Assembly (NCBI GenBank): GCA_036345935.2
Contig: JADWOT020000008.1
Location: 10,081,554-10,145,553 of the forward strand
DNA from: Taenia hydatigena
Taxonomy: Eukaryota; Platyhelminthes; Cestoda; Cyclophyllidea; Taeniidae
Direction of reading: 5' to 3'
Length of the DNA: 64,000 nucleotides
In this document: positions 10,954 to 24,318 of the stretch, in pieces
Position numbering within the stretch: position 1 is the first letter of the stretch
Layout of the letters: the number at the start of each line of letters is the position of its first letter
Position numbers and translations under genes: made by a program
Notes under the pieces: model-generated
What the model was told of the DNA's origin: nothing
Seen by the model: the letters and a program-made list of their open reading frames with translations, nothing else
Databases searched by the model: none

Positions 10954-13900
10954 ATGTCGGGCGCAGGTACCAAATCCGTGACCCAGTTTCTGCGGGGCCT
11001 TGACCTTTCTGGCGTGAACTTTGGCTCGGTGAGTGAGCACGTGGCTGCGCAGTCCTCTGACGGCGTGGCGCGCCGCAGCAAAAACCGAGCCTTCGTGTCT
11101 GCAGCCTCTGCGGTACTACCCTGCACCCACCCCCTTGAGAAGATGGCTCGCCTCGAGTGGCTTAAGCTGCGAAACTCTCAGCTCACCAACTCCGATCTCC
11201 CCAGTGAGCTTAAGTACCTCAATCGGTTGGAGTACCTCTCCCTGGCCAAAAACAAACTCACTCGGCTCACCTCCATCACGGACTGGCCCAAGGTCTTCCC
11301 TAATCTCCGTGTCCTTAATTGCCGGAAAAACCAACTCGTTAGTCACGATGCCATTCCGCCTGACATCTTTGATTGTCCAAATCTCCAGGTGGTTGACTTC
11401 AGTTGCAACCAGCTGACCCAGGTTCCCCGGGGTATTGAAAACGCCTCGGGTCTGTTAGTACTCAACCTCAGTAACAATCAGTTATCATCGGTGCCAGCGG
11501 AGATATTCACCGAGTGCACCGAACTGATGCTGTTGGATCTCTCTGACAACTGTCTCACTGTTCTACCTGCGCAGCTTCGTCGCTGCTCCTCCCTCCAACA
11601 GCTCGTTCTTAGTCGGAATCCCTTCCAGCACTACCAACCGCGCACCATCGTAGCCATAAAAAATCTCGAGGTGCGTTAATCTTTTCAGTTTTACCTTAAT
11701 TACCTGCCTCATTTCTGTTCGTATTGAACTTGTGGATCTTTGTCTACCTTGTCAATCATTTCTGATCGTCATCTTTCGCATTCGTCCTCTTTAGCTAACG
11801 GAAACCCTGTTTTGTCAAATTGGATCACAACTCGGAGATATTAGACTCTTTTCGTTAACTGAGGCGCAGACTTATTCTGCGTATGCATAGGAAAAGTCAA
11901 CATGATCTTTTCGACTTTGATTGCTCATTTAATGGTGAGCATTTTTCAATACAGAGGATCAGAAAATGATTACGGGCACCGTTTCTATGCCCAGTTTTTA
12001 AAAAAATTTTCGCGCGTTCGCTATAAAGGGTATTAATTCTGCTCCTCAATTTCCATTAAATTTCTGAATGTTTCATCTAGATAAGACATAAGCCTGAAAT
12101 CCAGAACCGTCCTCACTATCAGACGTAAATGTTGGGCGGATATTGAGCATTGACACTTACTCTGGTCTAACTTCTGTCCGGTAGTTATTTATGCGTTTTT
12201 AGGTGTTAAAAACAAGGAGCCTAGCCTATTATTTAATTGGTAGCTCTGAATGTAAAGTTATATCTAGAAAGGATTTTGTTTTACTATATTTTGGAGAGTT
12301 TCACCGCTTTCCCAATTGAAGTGACGCAAATATTTGTTACCCTTAAAATCAGACATGCATGTTATGATTGTGCGCATGTGAAAAGCTGTACCCTCTGCAT
12401 TATAGTACTCGAAATCTTCCTAAAGACGTCATTCAATGTGTAAATCTGTACCTTATAAATGTGCAGAAATGCCGGTGTGTTTTAACAACTGTGACACTAG
12501 CGGAACGCCATGCCAATGAAGTGATGGTCAAGGCATACGGAGGCAGAAGAGTTTATGTTTATAAAAAATACAATTTAAGCAGGAGTCGTTCTCTCACGTA
12601 GCATAGTCGAGATAGCTCTACAGAAAGATACCGAAACATGTACATATGAGAAAAATATGCAAAGAGGCCAGATTGTTTGCAATGAGGGCTCATAGAAATT
12701 AAATGAATCAAGGAGAATAGGAAACTACAAGGAACTCATTTGTGCCACAGCAAAGTCGAATAAATCGGATTAGACGAAAAAGGGGGCGTCTCGTGTGGTT
12801 TAGTTGCCTAAATGCAACAAACGTCTGTATAATGTGTATAGGTCCTACACATGTCAGGCACGCAGCGACGCTTAGATAATATACCAAAGGAGTTGGATCG
12901 GTTAACGAAGCTGGCGGATCTGGACCTCTCGTACAACCAATTGGTGGGTGTGCCCGAGCCTGTGTTTGACTTGCGCGCGCTGCGGAAGTTGGATCTGAGC
13001 CACAACGAGATCAGTGAGTTGTCGGCGCTGACAGACAACTGGCCATCGCTGGAATATCTCAATCTGAGCCACAACCAACTAGTTAGCATTCCTTCGGGAC
13101 TCACACGCCTCACTAAGCTGCGCAAGCTCTATCTCAATGACAACCAACTCACCTTCTCTGGTCTGCCCTCTGGTATGGCCAAACTTAATGACCTCGAGGT
13201 TCTCAACGCCTCAAACAACAAACTTGAGAACATCCCTGAAGGTGTGCTTTTCTCCTCCTGAAGGAATTTTCTGAAATCTTTCCTTCCTGTCGTGAAGCAT
13301 AAGCAAATTTTCGATTTGAAGTGTCGAGCTTTGAAAAGTTTGTGACTCATTGCAACGGCGGTGCATTCCCCTATGGTAGCTTTTCTTCCCTTCGTGAATC
13401 ACTTTCAAATTCGTGGCCTAATTAATAGCTTTGGATGAGAAGGCATAATGAGGAATGTTTTTACTTCACCATATTTAGGAGCAGTAGTCATTCAGCAAGC
13501 AGTCCTGTCTGCGGCTTTTGACTTGTGAGGAATGAAATGAGATTCAATTATATGCATTTTTGAGGCCTTTTGATCCCAATGCACTCCAAATATGCGTATT
13601 GAAGTGTCATTAAATAGGCCAACTTGTCTAGCATAATTTATCCTGGCTTGGCTTTGCGTTAAAGTTTCTGTCAGTTACTGCTGTTGCCATTTTAGGCCTG
13701 TGCCGTTGTGGTCGGCTGAAGCGCCTTATTTTGTCTAACAATGAATTGGAAACCCTTCCTGATGCAATCCACTTTTTGATTGAGAATTTGGAGAAGTTTG
13801 ATGTGGAGAACAACCCCAATCTGCGATTTCCACCCAAACCGCCGGCTCTGCAGAAGGGTGCTGGCCTGGCTTTCTACAATATTGACTTTTCGCTGGATGG

Positions 13901-16900
13901 TCAGCTGCAGATGATGCGTGGAATTTCTCCTGAACCCAGCGAGGATGTTAAAAAGGGCAAAGTTCGTCTAAATTTCTTATTTTGTTCGTTTCCTGATTTT
14001 CAGGCGAATATACCATAACCACTAGTTTGTCAATGAATGGATACTTGTAAGACTTAGGCCTGTTTTTTAACGCGGTAACGTTGTCAGACTAGATGCCTTC
14101 GATGTCTTTTAAGTGCAGGCATCATGGGTTCACTCCTGCGTTGCAATTAGAAAAACCAACCGAGGTGCATCTGACTGATGTCGACCGATTCCTCAGCCAT
14201 TGTGCTTTTGCCCTTGACAATCGGAAATAGCCAGTTCAGCCTTCCTGTTGCTTATTGGTGTCGCCATTGCTGCTTCAATTTCGGGAGTTTTACCACTTCT
14301 GCATTCGCACTGGTCTTTCTCGGATATTTGTACTGTGGTGTACTATTCACGTGTTTTTGCGACTTATAGAGAAAAGTAGTGTGACTAGATAGTCCACGAT
14401 TAAATCGTTATGTTCTAAAACATTGATGGTATGATGGTCTGTCGTAAACCACCAAGTTTAGCTTGAATTCCCATGTGCAAGAGTATAGCATTTGGGATGC
14501 GTTCAGAGCTGGTGCAAATGGAGGATCTGAGCATATGAATTGGTGGCAATGGGGTTGAAGTGTGATATGCTGTGTTCGATCTTTATCGAGGTACGCTCCC
14601 CTCTTAGTCGACTCTTGTTGATGTACGGATAAAGTTGAATAGTTTAAGTCTCCCAGATTCAAAGTGCGAATTTTTACCATTAAAAGTAATACGCACGTAT
14701 GAGCATGTGAAGCATAGTGGCTGCGATGTTAACCTGTGATGTGTTGTGGCGATGGCTTCAGGAATCGGCAGCGCGACTGAAGCGGATGCGCAGACGCCGA
14801 CTAGATGGAGGCGAGAACGCGGTGGCGACGGCGGCGGAAGATACGGAGGGCAGTCAGGTGGTACTGGCGGGCATGCGCCACATTGCTGGAGAGAAGGATG
14901 CCATCATGCGTCGACGCTACGCTGAAGCTGCTCAGGCGGATGAGAAACAGGTCGCCGCCAAACGATGGAAGGAGGCCCTAACCAAGCCCAACCTCGACTA
15001 CAGTGATATTTTTGACGAGGTATGTCCACTCTCCCTCTTGCTCAGATCGTGATCTCATTCGAAAACCAATGATTCCATTGAAGAGAGTCAGGTACCATTA
15101 TTATTTACAGCTGGATACCTATTGCTCATTTAAATCCGCTCTGATTATCGCCTAAACTCTCTCTCTGTGTGGTTCCTTTCCTATAGCCATCTGTGGACTT
15201 TGTATCATCCCTTAACGCTTCTTTGTTTTGTTTCTGTAGCTATTTCCCTCACCGTTCCTTTTTGCTTACAAATAGGCCTAAATTAATCATCTGCTGCTAT
15301 TTGTTCTAGTTATCATTAACACAGACGATGATGCGTTTCCGAACCTGACAGTCTTGTGGTAATGCCACTGGAAGCCATGTTCCCTAAGGTCGATGTATTT
15401 TAATGCATGATTTTATATCGAGTTTGGAATTAGACAAAGCCAACGTCGATCACTACGATAGTATCTTTTAGGGCTCCTTTACTTTCCTCTTTCCTTGTAA
15501 ATTAATTATTCACTCATTCATTTTGTAAGAGACTTAGTAAATGATCAGCCCTGAGGAGTTGTATAGATCCGTCTGGTTATTTGGAGCCTGCAATTCACTT
15601 ATTTGAAGCGTTCAGTCACCTTTGACTGCCAATCCATGTCGAAACTGTGCCTCCTAGGAATGTTTCTGGCATTTGTAAGAACTGGTATTTCGTTGACAGG
15701 GCTATGCCTGTTCATTTTTTATTTACCGTCGGGATAGCTTTAGCTGGAGAGTCGGAGAAATTACGTAGTCAAATACTTGGCATTCATTGTTATTCTCGCT
15801 TTCTTAAAGCAATTGTTGGTAAGTCTGATGCTTCTGGTTCCTGTCTTCAAGATTGAAATTACCATAACATTATGGGTCAGTATCTGTTGTTTGGGTAATT
15901 TACTCCAACGATACTTAGATTTGAAAATTCGACGTAATATAGGCGCCGTACTTTCACGCCATTCCTTTGTAAAAATCGGTACTTGTGGCTTTAGAACTGG
16001 ACCTTCCTCTGGCGGTATTTGGCCTAGTGAAAATTTATCAAATAATTTAAGAAATGCGGTTAAGCTTACTTCGCTTTATTACTTAATCTTTGCTACTTCG
16101 TAAACAGATTCTTTTGTTTTTTATCCTCTAGCTGAAAACCTTGCGACTGTTTTGGGTAACGCTTTCTTGTATTCATCCCTCGATGACACCATTTATTCGG
16201 GTTATAGGTTTAAAAACCAAGAATATTCTGTAGTTTTTCTTCATCGCTTCCTCATTTATCACTAGAATCAATATTTTGTAGCTTTTTTGCTTGCCTTTTC
16301 ACTGCCAAATTGCGCCTTTTGTCCTGGTATTGTTTGTGTTGGTGAACTCCACCAGTTGATGTTGCTAGACACAACACCCTTGAACTCTAATAGCTTTTAG
16401 ATTCCCACTATTAACGAATGCAGCGTCACTTTTTGACTGTCTAGGACGCAGGCACGCAGTTGGGTGTGGAGATCTGGGTGATCGACGAGTTTTACCCAAA
16501 GCGCTTTGAACCAGAGGATGAGGAGTACGTGGGCCAGCTATACTCAGGTGACTGCTACATCCTCCTGCAGACGCGCGAAGTAACTGAGGTGCCGAAGGAC
16601 GGTGGGGCGACTGGTAATCGCGAATGGCGCATCTTCTACTGGATCGGTGCCAAGGCTAGCCTTGATAAGCGTGCCTGCGTTGCCATGCACGCGGTTAACC
16701 TGCGCAACTTCCTTGGCATCGACGGGCAGACACAGCGCGAAGAACAGGGCGATGAGTCCTCTGACTTCCTCTCCCTATTCCAGGGCCATAAAATTACCGT
16801 TCTGGAGGGCTCCAGTGGCAGCACCGGGTTCCACATCGTCGCCTGCAAGGAGGCCGCCGTTCGCATGTACAGGTACGTTCTCTTCGCCCCTCTCTCTGTT

Positions 16901-19900
16901 TTCTCCACCCCTCATTTCCCAGAACTGGCTTCTTAGTATAATTGACAAGTCAGTTATTTGAAAATAAAACAAGTTTCCCTTTTGTTTTGGGCGCCATCCG
17001 AAATACTTTTCGCGACGAATCTCTTTTTCTAGCTAGATTTTGAGTGGATTTCGATTGCCCATGAAACAGCAATAAAGATCATATGATGAATGCCACTTAT
17101 TTTACTGGTGATTATGCATGATGCAAACCTCGATAGAATTCTTAAACGTTATCCTTTGTAATGCTGAGCTGTATCGGCAGAGATTCGCTCAGGAAGAAGT
17201 TTAAAATACTGGTCGAGGTTTTACACCAAAATCGTCCTGTGTATTAACACCTTTGCATAAGCATTTACTTCAAAACAACGTAGTAATATAATAGCTGCAA
17301 AACATTTAGCGTAGCGATTTTTTAAGTGGTTGCTTAAAAGTTTTTGGTTCGTGCGAATTTATTCTTGCTTTATTGCTAGCCATAGTGTAGAATCTGAGAT
17401 TGAGGTGATTGCCGAAGTCCGACACCTCTACAAAGAGCATCTTCAAGTCCAGCCATCTATCGCATATTCTTTCCTAGTCTTTTGACGCAGTATCTAGCCA
17501 GCGAAAAGTGAGCTTATTCCTGAGTTTTGTAAAGTTTAAGAGCTTGAATTCAACTTTTTTAAAATAAATCTATGGGAGAGCTGGAACGCCAATGGCACAC
17601 TACTTATGAAATTGGATAGAATAGCGGCATACTGACGCGATTCTAGTAATTCACGCGGTTACGGCAGACATTTGTGTAGTTATTTATCACCTTTCATAGG
17701 CTATTTGGTCAAGAGAAGACTATGTACATAGTCTCGATGCCCGTCAGTCCCACCAGTCTGGATCCAAAGTTTGTATATCTAGTCGACGGCGACTCTTGCC
17801 TCTACGTGTGGTTTGGTTCGAGATCGCGCCTCCTTATCCAGACCCGAGGTCGCCTGTTGGCGGAGAAGATAGCTCAGAAGGAGCGGCTGAACGAGGCGAC
17901 TATCTCGCTGGAGCACGAAGGTCGCGAGTCAACAGAGTTCTGGGCGGTAGTGATGGGACTCTGGAAGCCTGCCCCGCGTCCTCCAGCCGTGGAGCATCAG
18001 GAGGAGAGACCAGTGCAAGCTATCGTCGACCATCCCAAACCCCCCACTAATGTCCAGCGCCCTCCACCTGCTCGTGACTACATCTCGGCGGACTGGAAAC
18101 TCCCCCAACCCATCCTCTATGACGTCAAACTTGGCAAGGGATACTTAGAACTCCTACAGGTAAGCTGTCATTAATTAGTCTCGGCTGTCGTCACATCGTA
18201 ATCAATCGGTATTTAACCATCGAGGCTTCTACATCTTCCAACAACTCAAGTAGGCTTAATTTCAAAACGGCTGGGAAACCGGTTGCATGGTTCCATCTCG
18301 CCATCAACAAGACACCCCAATCAGGAAGTAAACTTATTATAAGAATTCACAGCTGCTGTAAGTATATCTTCGTGTCATCAGCGCGGAGACTGAATTGTAG
18401 TGCTCTGCAAATGTTGAGATATTAGCATTTATGCTAAAAGTAAATGACTATTGCAGAAGCTTCTACATTTCTCCCAATTAATTTCAATTGGATAAGCGGT
18501 CCTTCTGAAAGTGCATCTAGGGTGTTCCAACTTAAGTTCGAATCCCACGACGACAAATGGTTGTCCAATCGTTGGCGCTTGCGAAATTCTTTTGGAAGAC
18601 TGACTAGGAAACAGCTTAAAGGTTAACTAATTGGTGCAGTTGATTTGCACAGGGAAAGTATTTGCTGGTAAAAGCCTCCCCTCACCTCTAGGTTGATCTG
18701 CCACTGGGTCAATTGACACGAGACATTTTGAATTCTGAGAACGTGTACTTGGTGGACAGTGGGGGTGAGTTGTTTGTGTGGATGGGGAAGAAGTCAGCGC
18801 GGTTTTTGCGTTACGCGGGTTTCAAATTGGCCGAGGAGTTAACTGAGATGATGCCCCGTGGTTGCTTCGGCGGCGCCGAGGACACTCTCATCGATGAGAT
18901 TGTTGCGGATAGCAGTGTGGAACAGACTGTTACCGCACACAAACGGCTACCCCCACAGCCCTGTCCTGAAGGTGCTGAGAATGAGGTTAGTCCCACTCTA
19001 CAATTCTCTACCTTCGCTGGCAAGCAAACTGCTGAACTACACTGCGAATTTCTTTATATAACTATTGCTCAAGGTCAGTTTATGACGTATGTAAATGGGC
19101 CTTCATGCTATTTTTGGTTAGAATCTTCCGTTTAAAGGCAAGAGTTTGGATTATGCCATCAAACACTAATTACTCGAGGTTTGCTCGCTCAGATGTGTTT
19201 TCCTAAAACTGGTCATATTTATCCACATTTATTATCAATGCTTGGAGATCCTATCAGGATAATGTAGCGCATGAGTTTTAATTGAGAAGTGAGAAGTGGA
19301 CAATAGCTGCGGTCTTTTTTGTTCGAGTTCAAGTAAAAAGCGGTCAAGTAAACTGCGTGTTAAAAGTAAAAAAGTTTGGGATCGATAATTCAGCCTCAAG
19401 GTCACTTCCTTTTGTGTATCCGTTTGCTTGAAGTTCGTCATGCCTTAATGGCGTCGTTCCTCGTCTAGCATCGTTCATTGGTCGGTTAAACGAGCGTGGG
19501 TGCACATTCAATCTCGAAGTGACTACGCTCAACTTGAATTGCAATGTGTGGCTTTTGAATCATGCCTTTGGGTTCTTTTTGATAGCACCCTAACAGGTTA
19601 TTGCATTTACGTAATTCAAATGCTACCTTAATGGTGGCAGTAATTTGGACCAGAAAATAGGTGGATAGTTTGCTGATTATCTTAGGATATGCAATTGATT
19701 CTAATTTAACTGCTTGACTTGGGCCAGTTTCTCAATCTCATAACGATCAAGAGTGGGGTTCGGTTGCACTGTTGTAGATATTCCGCGCACAGTTCGTTGG
19801 TTGGGAGCCAGCCATGGCAGTAGACTTCACGCGTACTGCTCAGTCGGTGACAGCGCGCGGCGCCGATCCCAACGTGATCTTGGAGCGCGATCAAATTAAA

Positions 19901-22639
19901 ACGGATCTTCGGGCCCTCATTGCGCCTCGCGAGACGTCCCTACCCTGGGATAAGGCAATTCAACTGATGAACGATCTCAACTACGAACTCATCGAACCAC
20001 TGGAGCTGGACGCCGACTTTAGCCAAGGCTCGCCCACCCCTTCTCTTCAGCAATTCGTTATCCTTGATCGCAAGTGGGCGCCCGTTGAGCCCAGATGGTT
20101 CGGACACTTCTTCAACAAAGACTCCTACATTATTATTGCTCGCTACTGGGTGGGTTTCGAGTATAATTTGCCATTCCTATATGCATTTCTGAAATTATCA
20201 AGGCCGCAGATATTGTGAAGATTGCGACTCAGTAGAATAAGATACAATAGTACATGCAAGTAAACAATTGTTGATGTGTGTCATTCCCGTTTCTCTTACC
20301 TGTTTACTTCCTCTTCGGTTTCGTTCGATTAATTTGGCTTCCAGACTGTATAAATTTATGTGAATTATCCATTTTGGTGGCGTTTGGGTTATTTGATTGG
20401 CAATATTTATTGGATCCGGGGAAAAATAGTCTCGGGGGATCAATGCGGTTTATTCATGTAAATGTTTTTCCATCGCTGCTTGACGGACAGATTAAATCAC
20501 GAATTTGTTGAATTCGAATGTTAGTCCATAGCTGAAACAGAATTCGAGGATTTCACTTGTCACTTTTTGGTAATTGACAATCAGGCTGGATCCCGTGTGA
20601 CGATGTATTTCAATTAGTGTGCATTTACCCGACAAATGGTAATTGTTTTGACACTTTTCCTTGGATTCTTTCATCGTCCGTTTTTCAATTGCTAAAGTGG
20701 TTGAACAAAGTGGTTTAATATCCGCGATGATTCGATCTTGCAGTTCATAGGCCAATAAGCTTAGTAAATAGACGTTTCCATTGTTTATTACTTCTCAAAA
20801 ATTGTGATTATTCATGGCACAGTCAGATTACGATTGGTGTCTTCTCGAAGTGAGGCCTTTTTAATGCAATGCCTAGGTTTTTTGGAAACGTAACAAAGCA
20901 ATCTCGTTTAGATATTGCGTTATCGCAAACACCCTGAGTAACCAGGGCCATGGGCAAAATCTGCAGAGAGGCTGATAGGGGGTTCGTGTTTAAGTCTATG
21001 ATGCAAACAAACGAACCTTATTGCAGTTAACGCTTGTGCTGATCCTCCACCACTCTCCCGTTTTAATAGGATAACGAGCTGTCGACAGACACCGAGGAGG
21101 TCTCTAAGAAGGTTGAGGAGGGAACTGCCACGTCGGATAAGGTTGGAGGAGAGGGTGAAGAAGGAGAAGAAGAGGAAGAGGAACCGACAAAGACTGTTGT
21201 CTATTTCTGGCAAGGTCGCGAGGCCTCCGAGCTCGCTTGGCTCACCTTTAATTTCTCTCTACGCAAGGACATGGAGTCGCGTCTCTCGCGCAATCCCAAC
21301 GCTAATGGACGTCCCCTCAGCGTGGAGTTCAAGCGAGTTAAGCAGCAGCAGGAAGATATGTACTTCCTCGCTCACTTTCTCCGAAAAATGGTCATTCATT
21401 CGGGCAGCTATCGTGACCGCGATTCCGCCCAACGTCTCGATCACGTCCATTTCTACCACCTTCGTATGAATGGTGACCCCATCGCCACCAGATGCCTTGA
21501 GGTGTGCGCTTCACTGCTTGCATTCTTCTTTTCAATCATTGATCGAGGAATTTAATAATTATTTCTGTTTACTGCCTTATCTGCCATGTTGGTTCAGTTT
21601 CATCCCACTAGACAGACAGTTCTGGATAAACTGGTGAAATCTAGTTGTTCAAGGGGTGTCAAGAGGATTTTTCGGTGCTATAAAAGAAGTTTTAACCTCA
21701 CGAAGTGGTAGCTTCATTCATTATTTTTGGATGTCACTTACGTTTATGCACTTGTGCCAGCGTTTTACTAATACCTTAAAAATTCTTTTGACGTAGGAGG
21801 GTTTGCAAGAACAACTGAACCATCCTTGGATAGTGGATTGCGATCTTTCATTGGTTTGATTTGTATCTTAACTTCCCTTTACTTACCGAAAATCGTTTAG
21901 CAACCTGTCAAAGTGCGCAGTCCTTAAGTGGAAATAACTTATCTTCTCTATGTCGCATCTTATTTAACCGCAGGTGAACCCTGCCGTACAAACGCTGAAT
22001 TCGTGTTTCTCCTACATCTTGCGCATTCCGAAGAAGGTCACAGACAGTAGTATGGATCATGTTTTCATTTGGATAGGAAAATGGGCGCATCCAGACGACA
22101 AGAAAATATTACAGGCTATTTGCGGCCAGATTTATAATCAGGTTCGTTTGCTAACTGTCTTTCCATGTGTGAGACTTGTTTATTGCCGAGTCTTCTTACA
22201 GTCGGACACCAAGGTTGAGATGCTGTCGGAGGGTGAAGAACCTGATGTGTTTTGGACAGCATTGGGCGGCAAAGGAACATATGACACTACTGCCGACTAC
22301 ATGCAATACGCACGTCTGTTCAGGCTCTCCAATGACGCGGGATACTTTCACGCCTCAGAGAAATGTGCCGACTTCTGCCAAGACGATCTCGTCAACGACG
22401 ATGTTATGATGCTTGACAATGGTGAGCAGGTCTACCTCTGGCTAGGCAAAAAGACCTCTGATGTGGAGGTGAAGCTGTCGCTACAGGCCGCGAAGTTGTA
22501 TAAGGAACATATGGCCCGGGCTCAACCCTCACGACCCCGGCAACTTAAGCTAACAGCTAAAAATGCTGAACCCTTCCTCTTCCGTCGCTGCTTCCATGGT
22601 TGGGGGCCGTTCTATGAACCCAAGGACTGGTCTGGATAG
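10954..22639 (+). CDS. FLII: Protein flightless-1 homologue (LRR plus six gelsolin-like repeats)
   Basis: Flightless-1 binds actin through gelsolin-like repeats and partner proteins through its leucine-rich repeats. It acts in cytoskeletal remodelling and as a nuclear co-regulator. Eleven exons: 10954-11670, 12842-13241, 13696-13961, 14762-15019, 16445-16872, 17700-18159, 18692-18985, 19778-20149, 21070-21501, 21974-22141 and 22202-22639. They total 4233 bases, 1410 residues plus stop; the human protein is 1269. Residues 1 to about 450 are LRRs (LEYLSLAKNKLTRL, LRKLDLSHNEISEL, ending RFPPKPPA), followed by a basic linker (RLKRMRRRR). Gelsolin repeats start near residue 548 (LGVEIWVIDEF, YSGDCYILLQ). 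The end has DFCQDDLVNDDVMMLDNG, VYLWLGKKTSDVEVKLSL and RCFHGWGPF. An acidic linker precedes VVYFWQGREASELAWLTF, as in animal orthologues. ATG 10954 is chosen because FLRGLDLSG follows at the expected place. The odd feature is an extra segment in the first LRR. Confidence 0.97.
18533..18548 (+). other. Isolated tRNA B-box-like motif in a flightless-1 intron
   Basis: AGTTCGAATCC matches the internal B-box of tRNA genes. No matching acceptor stem, A-box or cloverleaf surrounds it, so this is a motif and not a tRNA call. It could be a tRNA-derived repeat relic or chance. Confidence 0.2.
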
Positions 22640-24318
22640 GGGACTAGATGAAAGTGAAACTCCTGTACCCTTCAAGTTCTTTTTCTTCCACGTGCTCATA
22701 AACATCCCTTGCCTTTCTATCTCACTCTAACGCCCATTACTGTTATAAATTCCCACAACTTTTACTACTTTATTGTTGCTTTTAGCGCTATTACCTAGGC
22801 AGCGAATTTGCTGTCTTTAAACAAAAAAGAATTTCACTGCTCAATCCTGGTTCCCCATCTTATAGGGACAATTTGCGTGATTCTTTGTTGTACCATTCGC
22901 AGGACGCATGTAGCGTATACATTTTAGGTTAGCAGTGTGGTTCCTGCCCTATACTCTAAAGGTGAGTCTAGTAGGCTGGTGTGGCTTATAACGTCGGTGA
23001 CAGCTTGAGGGACTGTATAGTTGGCAAAAGTGATTGGAGTAGACTCAGGTTAAGCAGAATCCAGATTAGGTTGACTGGTTCTTTACTCTAGAGGTTGTGG
23101 TTGGCCGGACCCGCGGAGACTCACCAAAGATGGGCGCCATTGAAATTCCAGCCATCACACCATGCCAGATGGCGAAGTGAGGTAGAGTTCCAATTGATCT
23201 CAAAAAGACTACATGAAGATCCTATGCGGGATGGTCCCTGTCACTTTGCGAGATAATGGCGTTTGCATTAATTTTTTTACGAATGCAGCCACAAAAAGCG
23301 TCTGGCGTCCAGTAATCTTTCAAATCGGTTCCTCTCTTACTACATCCCCAAACCGACCTATAGCATGTTCCACCACCATTTGGCGGAATTCACATTCTGC
23401 AAATTCACCATGATCCTTACCCATATCCCTCTTATTTAGGCAAGAGCTCATTGCTGTAGTACTACGCTCGTTCACCTCCTCTTCCCTGAGGCTACTCTTA
23501 CCACGAAGAGATTGATTGTTTAATAACATTTACTATCTCAGATTGAAGAGGAACGATACAGCCTTAAGGATAGCTGCAATGGTGAATCCTGCCATCCACA
23601 AAAAACCGACATCTTCGTCGAGCACGTACTTGGAACCGTATCCTCGCCCCTCGTCTGAAAGGCGCATTTAAAATAACATAAGTGTTGCAGTTTCAGCCAG
23701 AGAAAAAGAATGCCCCCGAGAGGTGAAGGGGTTAACGTTAAAACGAGGAACGGAGAAATATCGCGCTTTAACATTTAGCAACACATTTCAGTACGCGGGG
23801 TCTTTAACTTTCGCGATTAGGGTGCTCAAAGTACGCCGATGGCTTTCTGAACTTCAAAAGCGCGTTTGTGTTTATTGGATCTTTAGGGAACAAATCGAGA
23901 TGCCTCATACAAGTAAACATGGTAGTAAGTTAAAAACAGAGTAAATGCAATCATCTCGTGTTGATAACCGCTTAGAAATTAGAATACCTGAGTCAGTAGC
24001 CCGGTTTGTTGCTCTACAAGAGTCAAGAATTGCCAATATTAATTTGTTATAGAAACTTTAAACACCTAGACCTAAATTTGGACCCCGTAAAAAGACCTTT
24101 CTCATATAAAATAAATGACTTGTTTTCGGAAGCTTTTTGGGCAAACGATAGCGCCATTTATTATAAGACTTAAATACGCTTGTAAAAGTTTTTTAGTTTT
24201 GATTACGATAGAGCTAAACTACGGTAAATTATTAAGGCGGACCACTTTTGTTTCATCGAACTTCCAAATGTTGCTCCTATCCAAAGTGGTGTATGCATTG
24301 CACTTTTAGACTTCCAGG
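22640..24318. other. Intergenic region between flightless-1 and golgin-97
   Basis: This 1.7 kb holds the flightless-1 3' UTR and no reading frame I can defend. A more GC-rich block at about 22970-23190, with several CGG/CCG-containing words, stands out from its AT-rich surroundings and might be an old repeat, but I see no duplicate in this window. The last bases carry two candidate 3' splice sites (TTTTAG at 24309 and CTTCCAG at 24317) just before the golgin ATG. Confidence 0.5.

Noticed and set aside
18480..18560. tRNA gene suggested by AGTTCGAATCC
   Set aside because: There is no acceptor stem pairing, no A-box at the right distance and no anticodon arm. It lies inside an intron.
6614..18626. 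Recurring LTRKQ peptide in three small frames (near 6.65, 8.12 and 18.6 kb)
   Set aside because: The DNA around the three sites does not align beyond a few codons and one overlaps a RhoGEF exon boundary, so it looks like coincidence.
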